A stretch of DNA of 64,000 nucleotides from Ruminococcus sp. (GTDB taxonomy: Bacteria > Bacillota > Clostridia > Oscillospirales > Ruminococcaceae). A program made the translations under genes and the position numbers. Below, in pieces: positions 30,168 through 38,100 of the stretch (positions within the stretch are counted from its first letter, which is position 1; every line of letters starts with the position of its first letter). The notes under the pieces are model-generated. The model was not told the DNA's origin, made no database searches, and saw only the letters and a list, made by a program, of their open reading frames with translations. The stretch covers positions 1 through 64,000 of the forward strand of contig SVNM01000004.1 of assembly GCA_015066875.1 (NCBI GenBank), written 5' to 3'.

Positions 30168-30333
30168 AAATTGCCGTATTGAATTATAGCACTATTTACA
30201 TATTCTGTCAATGGATTTCATACAACTTTCACAAACATAAAAATAAACTGAAAAAATTTCGTCTTTTCTTTTTGGTAAAAACACTGTATAATATAAAGTA
30301 GTGTTATTATTTTCCGAAAGGAGAGGAATTATT

Positions 30334-31674
30334 ATGAAAAAAAGACTGATTTCGCTTATAACAGCAGTAGCCTGTATCTTCACAACGGCTTTGTACGGCT
30401 GTGAAGATAATGACAAAAACAAGAAGACTTCCGCAAACGAGGATAATGCTGTTACTGAGGAGATTATTTTCCGTGAGTGCAATCTGGCAGAGGCACAGAA
30501 AATCTCCGTACCGCTTACAATAGAGCGTAAGAATCCGCCTATAGAGCTTCACGAAGCAGAGCTTCCCGATTTTATGTGTCTTATGCCGGAGGAGTTTTCA
30601 TATCTTACTCAGCTTGGCGAGGATTATCAAGAGCCGGAAGCCAGGATTGCAAAAGTTCTTTATACGGGTGGAGTGTTTTACATATTGGTCACATATTTAA
30701 GTAGCGGTAAAACACTGAATAATCATGCTGAATTGTATAATGAACACGCAGTATTCTCCTTCGAGCCCGAATCGGAAAAAACAGAGCTGATATATAAGGG
30801 CGGTACAGATGAATTATCTGACGTTTCAGGCAATTTTTCAAGATATGAAGAGTTTGATTTTATAGTGGCGGGTGGAAGGCTTTACATAAGCTATGGTGAT
30901 ATAATCGGAGAGGGAGGTAACTCCTATGAAAAATCGGTAATACTTGAGTATAATCCGTCAGACAGCTCATTCAAGGAGATTTTCAACGAGCCAACTGAAA
31001 TGTGGAGAATAAACTTATACGGCAGTGATGATTCGCTCCTTATGAGTTATCTTGACGCTGATGAAAATTACGAAACAAGATATACCTATAAAGAATATGA
31101 CTGTACAACAGGGCAGTGGGAGATTATCTCTCAGGAATTTCCCACCGGAGGAGTTTATACCTCTTACAGCTATGAGGACGGCGGTCTGGTAAAAACTCTT
31201 TATGATAACGAGGCAGTTTACGAAATCGAGCGTGAGGGCTGTTACCGCATAACTATTGATGAGAAAACAGGAGAGCTTGGCACAAACTTCCACTCTACAA
31301 ATGAAGGTATTATGTGGGCAGAATACAAGGCGATCTATTACACGTCAAACGACTATATTTTCAATAAATACGATTTTGAAGATAATATGATATATTCCGT
31401 TGATGTAGGCAGTCTCGGATTAAGCTCGACAACCTCATACAGCTGGGGAGAGGACGTTTTTCTTGCGGGAAGTGATCTTGTTCACTATTTTATTCCCGAG
31501 CTGGGATTGGTATATCCTCTTGTTGATCTGGGACAGTATTCGTCATTTTGCCTGAGTGAAGGAGTATTCTCATTTACAGGTTATAAGAAAGCAAGCTACG
31601 AAGTGGAATGGGAGAATGGCGTTCAGAAAAATGACGGACCATTGTATCTTTTCTGGTTTGAAAATAACGAATAA
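30334..31674 (+). CDS. Putative lipoprotein of unknown function
   Basis: MKKRLISLITAVACIFTTALYGCED lipobox; beta-rich body. Confidence 0.7.
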   Translation: MKKRLISLITAVACIFTTALYGCEDNDKNKKTSANEDNAVTEEIIFRECNLAEAQKISVPLTIERKNPPIELHEAELPDFMCLMPEEFSYLTQLGEDYQEPEARIAKVLYTGGVFYILVTYLSSGKTLNNHAELYNEHAVFSFEPESEKTELIYKGGTDELSDVSGNFSRYEEFDFIVAGGRLYISYGDIIGEGGNSYEKSVILEYNPSDSSFKEIFNEPTEMWRINLYGSDDSLLMSYLDADENYETRYTYKEYDCTTGQWEIISQEFPTGGVYTSYSYEDGGLVKTLYDNEAVYEIEREGCYRITIDEKTGELGTNFHSTNEGIMWAEYKAIYYTSNDYIFNKYDFEDNMIYSVDVGSLGLSSTTSYSWGEDVFLAGSDLVHYFIPELGLVYPLVDLGQYSSFCLSEGVFSFTGYKKASYEVEWENGVQKNDGPLYLFWFENNE

Positions 31675-31677
31675 AAA

Positions 31678-31991
31678 AACGCTGACGGTTAATGTTAATG
31701 CTCATACAGAAGTTATACGTGTATTTATCGAGGGGAACCTTTCTGAAGAAAGTTTGCCCCTCGAGCTCCCCTACAAAGACTTTTAATCTGAATTTAAGCC
31801 CCATAGGGTACACACACAATTTTTATAAGAGTTCAATTTCTCAATATCTGTGTGTACCCTATGGGGCTTAAATTAAAACTTGAAAGTTTTAGGAAAGGAG
31901 TTTGAGGAATAACCCTTTTTCAAAAGGGTTTTCCTCAATAATACTTGTAAAATTTCTATAATAGCACTGACACTAAACTTCCGTCAGCGTT
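31678..31991. repeat. Palindromic structured repeat element, copy 1
   Basis: Shares a core of over 200 bp with 34822-35129; contains 25-bp perfect inverted repeat (31791-31815 / 31850-31874); outer arms AACGCTGACGG / CCGTCAGCGTT. Confidence 0.85.
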
Positions 31992-32488
31992 CCTTTGTAT
32001 GTCACTCCGTCGATGACGAGGGTGACTTTTTTTGTTGAGTGAGACTGCGCAGTCTGCTGTTTTGCAAGATAGCCGTCGTCGTAAGTACCGGGAGCGTTTG
32101 GAATTCCGGAAATATCGGAAATATTCCTGTGCTGTCCCTTTACACCGCCTTTTCTTACGCAGTAGTGACAGTGTGAGCCTGCAGAGCGTCCTGTACTGCC
32201 CTCAATGCCGATAACATCGGTAATTTTCACAGCATTGCCCTTTTTCACTTTGATTTCCGACAAATGCCCGAAATAGTAATAGTCATTAGTACCGTTCTGA
32301 CGGATTTTCACATACTGTCCGAAGCCCTGTGAGTGATCGGCAGAGTTCTCCCAGCCGGCAAAAACCACCTCTCCGTTGACGGTAGAGTGTATCTCCTTAG
32401 AGTCGATACCAACAAGGTCAAGTCCGTCGTGAGCGTCGCCCTTATACTGCTGAGAGACGCGGAATTTCCCCATATACGGTGAGTTCAT
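31973..32488 (-). CDS. M23/LytM-like peptidoglycan endopeptidase
   Basis: HDGLDLVG, YYFGHLSEI, GRSAGSHCHYCVR (HxH) arrangement. Confidence 0.8.
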   Translation of the reverse strand: MNSPYMGKFRVSQQYKGDAHDGLDLVGIDSKEIHSTVNGEVVFAGWENSADHSQGFGQYVKIRQNGTNDYYYFGHLSEIKVKKGNAVKITDVIGIEGSTGRSAGSHCHYCVRKGGVKGQHRNISDISGIPNAPGTYDDGYLAKQQTAQSHSTKKVTLVIDGVTYKGTLTEV

Positions 32489-32489
32489 A

Positions 32490-32702
32490 TCAGTTACCCT
32501 CCCTTTTGTCTGCTGAATTTTTCTGATGCTGAGTTCCGAAGTAAAAAGCGATCACCGTTGAAAAGACTGTCTGAAACTGCTCTGCCGAGAGTCTGCCAGC
32601 AAGCGAAAGCACTGCGAAAATCAGCGTGAGAGTCAGCGTTACAAGACTCTTTACATCGATAAGCTTTGTGAGTTTGTCAATCATTGTGTCCGCTCCTTTC
32701 AA
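32490..32702 (-). CDS. Phage-type holin-like small membrane protein
   Basis: MIDKLTKLIDVKSLVTLTLTLIFAVLSLAGRLSAEQFQTVFSTVIAFYFGTQ; next to M23 peptidase. Confidence 0.65.
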   Translation of the reverse strand: MKGADTMIDKLTKLIDVKSLVTLTLTLIFAVLSLAGRLSAEQFQTVFSTVIAFYFGTQHQKNSADKREGN

Positions 32703-32949
32703 GGTCTTCGATACGATGGTTTATGACTTTTATCTGCTCGTTGATTATGGGAATTTTCTCTGCGAAGCTGTTGTGCTTATCCACCTTTTTTTCAAGCTGT
32801 TCTATGCGGTAGCTTGTAAGCTTTGAGCTTACGAGAATTCCACCCAGTGAGCCTCCCAGCGTACCCAGCAGTGAGATTACGGAAACGATAATTTCCGACA
32901 TCATCAGATCACCTCCTTTATAAGAGGGCAAAAAAACAGGCCCATTCAA
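32677..32949 (-). CDS. Small TM + coiled-coil protein (XhlA-like, phage lysis-module type)
   Basis: IIVSVISLLGTLGGSLGGILVSSK then coiled coil; overlaps holin-like gene. Confidence 0.5.
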   Translation of the reverse strand: MNGPVFLPSYKGGDLMMSEIIVSVISLLGTLGGSLGGILVSSKLTSYRIEQLEKKVDKHNSFAEKIPIINEQIKVINHRIEDLERSGHND

Positions 32950-32975
32950 CCGAAAGAGGTTGAATAAGCCTTAAT
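32932..32975 (-). terminator. Intrinsic terminator after HINT remnant
   Basis: Minus strand aaggcttattcaacctctttcggttgaatgggcctgttttttt. Confidence 0.7.
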
Positions 32976-33014
32976 ATTAACTGAAAGTTTACATTTGGAG
33001 CAGTGGTGCAAAGT

Positions 33015-33129
33015 TTAATAGCAAGCGTCAAGCCAAACTCTGGCACATAGAAAGGATGATATGGTGTTGTAATTATTTCCTCGCCGTTTACTTTAAAATT
33101 ATTATACCATTTTTGTTCTCAGAAAGCAA
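33015..33129 (-). pseudogene. Degraded second copy of HINT-domain fragment
   Basis: 115 bp ungapped match (16 mismatches by my count) to 34130-34244; minus translation AF*EQKWYNNFKVNGEEIITTPYHPFYVPEFGLTLAIKL. Confidence 0.9.
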
Positions 33130-33223
33130 GATATATTTGAAAAAATGCGGTCAGTTTTACTGACCGCAAAACAAATATTAATTTGTAGATTTTTTTAAAT
33201 TCATTTTAGGATTAGCTTGCGAA

Positions 33224-33595
33224 TTATATGATTTGCTCAATAAAGAAACTTAAGTTGTCGTTTTTTAGTTTATTAACTTGTTCTATTTTCCCAAAGTCAT
33301 TATCTAGAAGACTGCCTTCCTGAAAACGAGTATTTTCAACAAATTTGCTTATAGCATCTTTGTCGGAAAAGCATATTGAATAAAAATAATAATTATCGAT
33401 TATTTGGCTGTTCAATTCATTTAAGTCATAATAATCACGTCCATTTTCAAGAGGATCTATGAAAAAATGACCTATCTCGGTTGCAATGCTTAGTCTATTA
33501 TTAAATACAAAATCACATTTTCCTTGCGCACTCCATTGATCAAAAATGCTCTTCAATTCATTGGGACTCGGTGATATTAATATAATTGCTCTCAT
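33224..33595 (-). CDS. Putative immunity protein for adjacent HINT-linked toxin
   Basis: 123-aa acidic soluble ORF starting 2 bp after the toxin ORF stop; low GC; no recognised family. Confidence 0.5.
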   Translation of the reverse strand: MRAIILISPSPNELKSIFDQWSAQGKCDFVFNNRLSIATEIGHFFIDPLENGRDYYDLNELNSQIIDNYYFYSICFSDKDAISKFVENTRFQEGSLLDNDFGKIEQVNKLKNDNLSFFIEQII

Positions 33596-33597
33596 AA

Positions 33598-34263
33598 TTA
33601 AATCCCCTTTATATACTCAAGCAAACTTTCTAAATCAGTAAAAACGTTATAACCGTTACGAGTCGCTTCTTTAAAAACAGACGGTTTAATGTCTGGAGCA
33701 TAACCAATCGCAATTTTACCAGAACTTTGTGAAGAAGCAATCAATTGTTTTGTTAATCCTTTAGCTCCTCCAGATTTTACTTGAATTATCATGTTATCCA
33801 GTACAATATCATAGTCAGTAAGAATTGTTCCATCTGCTCGATATGCAATTTGATTAACATCAATCACTTTACCTGGAACTGCATTATCTATTGCTGTTGC
33901 CACATCTCCTACAAGAGGATCGTTAGATGTAAACACTCTGCCACTATTATCATCTAATTCTGCACACATATTATGCACAAGCACAGAGCTCTCGCCGACA
34001 AAATAAGTATGGAAGTCCTGAACCTCAAAGTTATAAACCTTGATAGGCGATTCAAGAATCTCATGCTGAATTGCTTCAACAACTACATATTCGCCATTTG
34101 AAAGAACAAGGATGTCACCTGCACGAAGATTAATAGCAAGCGTCCAGCCAAACTTTGGTACATAGAACGGGTGGCTTGGAGTAGTAACGATTTCCTCGCC
34201 GTTTACTTTAAAGTTATTATACCATATCTGTTCACAGAAAGCAATAGCCGGAGCAGTTGACAA
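33598..34263 (-). CDS. Truncated HINT domain fused to C-terminal nuclease-like toxin domain
   Basis: TTPSHPFYVPKFGWTLAINLRAGD...VYNFEVQDFHTYFVGESSVLVHNMC is the C-terminal half of a pretoxin HINT domain; then DYDIVLDNMIIQVKSGG; only a TTG start and no N-terminal HINT motif. Confidence 0.7.
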   Translation of the reverse strand: MSTAPAIAFCEQIWYNNFKVNGEEIVTTPSHPFYVPKFGWTLAINLRAGDILVLSNGEYVVVEAIQHEILESPIKVYNFEVQDFHTYFVGESSVLVHNMCAELDDNSGRVFTSNDPLVGDVATAIDNAVPGKVIDVNQIAYRADGTILTDYDIVLDNMIIQVKSGGAKGLTKQLIASSQSSGKIAIGYAPDIKPSVFKEATRNGYNVFTDLESLLEYIKGI

Positions 34264-34285
34264 ACCGCTTTCCTCATAGTATAAT
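34257..34285 (+). promoter_or_regulatory. Consensus sigma70-type promoter for DUF2726 gene
   Basis: TTGACA (34257) - 17 bp - TATAAT (34280). Confidence 0.8.
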
Positions 34286-34321
34286 AGTACATATGTTCTG
34301 TAAAAAGAGGGAGGCGAGGCT

Positions 34322-34816
34322 TTGAATAAAGAGGATTTTCTGTCGGTAATAACCGCACTGCTTATGGTTACGGCACTTCTTGCGCTGATAGTTTTTCTTG
34401 TGCGACTTATGCGCAGAAAAGACTACACAAAAATGTATTGCCGTAAGGATATCCTCACAGGCAGAGAATACGGCTTTTACTGCTCACTTGCGCCACTTGC
34501 CGAGGAATACGGACTTCATATCTTTACAAAAGTGCGTCTTGCCGACCTTATCGAGCCTAAGGAGAAGAAAAACCGCTCGGTTTTTATGGAGTGCTTCAAC
34601 AAGATAAAGGCAAAGCATATCGACTTTGCTCTTGCAGACGACGAAGCGAATATTATTATGCTGATAGAGCTTGATGATTCCACACATTCACGTCCCGACA
34701 GACAGGAGCGTGATGTTTTTGTTGACGCAGTGCTTGCAAATACGGGATATCTGCTTATGCGCACCTACGGTGAGCTTGACGAGATAGTGCTTGCTCTTGA
34801 TGAGCTTTTATACTGA
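34322..34816 (+). CDS. DUF2726-domain protein with N-terminal TM
   Basis: GREYGFYCSLAPLAEEYGLHIFTKVRLADLI...HIDFALADDEANIIMLIELDDSTH...RDVFVDAVLANTGY. Confidence 0.75.
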   Translation: MNKEDFLSVITALLMVTALLALIVFLVRLMRRKDYTKMYCRKDILTGREYGFYCSLAPLAEEYGLHIFTKVRLADLIEPKEKKNRSVFMECFNKIKAKHIDFALADDEANIIMLIELDDSTHSRPDRQERDVFVDAVLANTGYLLMRTYGELDEIVLALDELLY

Positions 34817-34821
34817 AATGA

Positions 34822-35129
34822 AAAACCTCTGTATTATCGGTGATGTCCTAATAGGAATTTATGTGTATTTAGTGGGGGAACCTTTCTGAAGAAAGTTTGC
34901 CCCCACACCCCCTACAAAGACTTTTGAGTCTAATTTAAGCCCCATAGGGTACACACGGAGAAATAATTAAATTTCTTCTTTACTTGATGTGTGCACCCTA
35001 TGGGGCTTAAATTAAAACTTGAAAGTTTTAGGAAAGGAGTTTGAGGGATAACCCTTTTTCAAAAGGGTTTCCCTCAATATACTCATATATTCTCCTATAA
35101 GAATACCACCGTTATGGTACAGAGGTTTT
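34822..35129. repeat. Palindromic structured repeat element, copy 2
   Basis: Same core as 31678-31991 in direct orientation; internal inverted repeat 34932-34956 / 34989-35013; outer arms AAAACCTCTGTA / TACAGAGGTTTT. Confidence 0.85.
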
Positions 35130-35151
35130 GTTTGTGCTATGGATTTCAGCG

Positions 35152-38100
35152 TTAGAAATATCTCATACAGAACAGCATAAAGTCTATCATTGTAACCGAG
35201 CCGTCGCCTGAGATATCTGCAGAATACCTGGATTCATCTGTCGGGAAACCATTTACTATATATCTTCTGAATATCAGCATATCGAAAACATCTATATAAT
35301 TATTTCCGTCGATATCTCCGATCAGATAGTCGAGAGCCACAGTTTCGGTGTAACCGCAGTCGATACAGGTTCGTGTCTGAGTATTCTGGTAGATATTGTT
35401 GCTTGTTTCAAAGACGTGTTCTGAAGCTTCAATATTACCGCAGTCATCACAAATGTATATATGCTTTTCTCTTGTTGAAGGTATACAGCTTGTGCAGTTA
35501 TGATTTTCTTCGGTGGTTGCATTGCATATACTGCAGGTGCCTGTATGCTTGCCGTTAAGGTTATCAGAGCAATTTGTGCTGATATGCTTATTGGTCTGAG
35601 TAATTAAGCATATATCACAGGTTCTTGAATGAGTACCATCGCCGTTATTTGTCCAGCTACTGTAGTTATGGAGATAAGTTTCAATGTGTCCGCAGTCTAT
35701 ACAGGTTCTTGAATGAGCACCGTTGCAGTTATCTGCCCAGTCGCCGTAGTTATGGTTGCCGTGCTCAGAAATACCGCATCCTGTGCAGAATCTCATATGA
35801 TTTCCGTCATAGTCAATCCAATCGGTGTATGTGTGATATCCCTTCTGAACACTTCTGCAATCAGTACATATTCTTTTGTGCTGACCATTGCCCAGGTCTT
35901 CCCACTTGCCGACGCAGATTGTTGGTCCTTCACGATATGCGCAGGCGGTACAGCTTCTTGTATACTGACCATTGTTCAGTTCCCATTGGCTGAAGCAATG
36001 AGTTTCAGTTTCCACATATCCACAGTCAGAGCAAATTTTTGAATGTGTGCCGTCGGCATTGCTGAACCATTCGCCGAAGGTATGGCTTTGGGGAATCATA
36101 TTGTAGCAATCAGCACAGACCAGCTGATGCTGGTGTTCTGATATGCTGAAGCAAACGGTATAATTATGTTCTGCCTTTGAAGACTTACTGCAGATTTCGC
36201 AGAATGCTGAATGAGAAGCATCTGAACTGTAATACCAATGCTCTGATTGATGTTTGCCTGATTCTGTATAATCACATATCCCGCAGTATCTGCTGTGGTT
36301 TTCGCCTTCGGTGCAGTTCCAGTCTGACATAGTATGAAGCTCAGGTAAAGAATAACCGCAGATATCGCAGATTTTATTATGATAAATATTGTTGTCAGAA
36401 GAAATCTGATTAAAAGAATGGTCTGATGAAACTTCAGCCTTGCAGTAGATACAGAAACCGGAGTGAGAAGAAATATCTGCAAGGTTATATTCCGAAATCA
36501 CGTGTTCTTCCTGTTCGGTAGCAGAGCACAGACTGCAGATTCTTTCATGTGCCTCATGGTTCAGATTGGCATACTCAGAGTAATCGTGGGGTTCGATTTC
36601 AGACTTGTTGCATACAGAGCAGACTTTTTTATGAACGAACTCATTGTTATTCTCGTATTTTTCATAGGTATGTTCTGCTCTTTCAGGCAAACCACACTCT
36701 CTGCAGACTCTGATGTGGTAACCGTATTCGGCAGATGTCCAGAAGCTGAATTTATGGATATGCTTCTGTGAATAGTCACAGTCCTTGCAGTTTACCATAT
36801 TCGTACCATCGGGCAGAACTGTGTAATCATTGAGGATATGAAGATTTGTTTCTGAATATCCGCAGGTATTGCAACGGCGGTTGTGTGAATGTTCATTGCA
36901 CTGTGTCCACTGGCTGAAATCATGCTTTTCAGTTTCGGGAGCACCGCATGTCGTACATACACGGATATGAATTGCACTTGTCAGCGCTTTCCAGTCCTTA
37001 AAGGTATGCGGATTTTCCAATGTGGCGTCACAGTGAGCGCAATACTGAATGTGACAGCCGTTTTTGTAATTGCAGGCGGGACTGAATTTGTGTTCAGCTG
37101 TTGATTCTGCATTACAGTCGGTACATTTTTGCGTATGGGTACCATCGCCGTTGTTGATAGTTTCAGAGTAGTTATGGGGAACTGTAAATTTGTCTCCGCA
37201 GACAGAACAGCTATTGGTATGGGTACCGTTGCGGTTATCGGTTACAGAGTCGATATCGTGGGGGAAAGAAATACTGTGTTTGCAATCCTGACAAATCTGT
37301 TGATGTTCATAGTCTGATACAGAATACAAATCACCGTAATTATGTTTTCCCTCCAATTCATAACCGCAGTCAGAGCAGACCGAGATGTGCTTGATATCAT
37401 TTTTAATGACAAAGGTATCAAAGCTGTGCTGGTTGTGCTGTGGAGCCTTACACAATTCGCAGTATCTTACATGACCAGAGTCTGAAGCCGGGCTCCAGCC
37501 ACTGTAAATATGCTTTGAGGGAACAGGAGCATACCCGCAATCGGCACATTTCTGTGAATGGGTGCCATTTCCGAGGTCGCACCATTCATCGTCATTGAAA
37601 GAATGCTCTGCATCTGTGCGTACACCGCAGTCAATACAGGTTAATGAATGAGAATCGCTGTTAATAAAAGTTCCGTTTCCGTAATTATGAGAAACATTGT
37701 CAAGCTTAATTGAGAATTCGCGGTAATAGTTATTTCCGCAGTAATAGGTATAGGTTATACTAACTACATCGGCAGAATCGGGCTGTAAGCGTCCGTTTAC
37801 AACAGATGCGCCTGAAATATGTGACATTCTTGACAGATCGAGTCCGAGCTTGTTTATTTCACTGCAGTTTACATCAGAAATAGTTGTAACGCAGTTAGGA
37901 GTATACAAGAGACTTAAAGCGTCATATCCTGTGACATCGATAAAAGGCAGATATGTTTCGTGGATATAAAGATTTACAAGCCCTGCAAGACCATCAATAT
38001 TAAGGCTTGTCAAAGGGTTTTGACCGCATCCGAGATTATACATTTCCTTGCAGGCACTAACGTCAAGGGAGCTTATCTTGTTACCGTTACAGTACAGCCA

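Noticed and set aside
31678-35129. Interval considered as a composite transposon or integron-like element
   Set aside because: No transposase or integrase ORF between or inside the repeats; repeats are in direct orientation and structured, so only a non-autonomous or recombination role is suggested.
35625-36771. Cys/Arg-rich plus-strand ORFs opposite the protease gene
   Set aside because: Antisense frames of the CxxC repeats; no RBS or independent support.
35335-37690. Repetitive 28-unit region considered as CRISPR or noncoding repeat
   Set aside because: Repeats are diverged at DNA level and conserved only as CxxC/His protein motifs in one long ORF.
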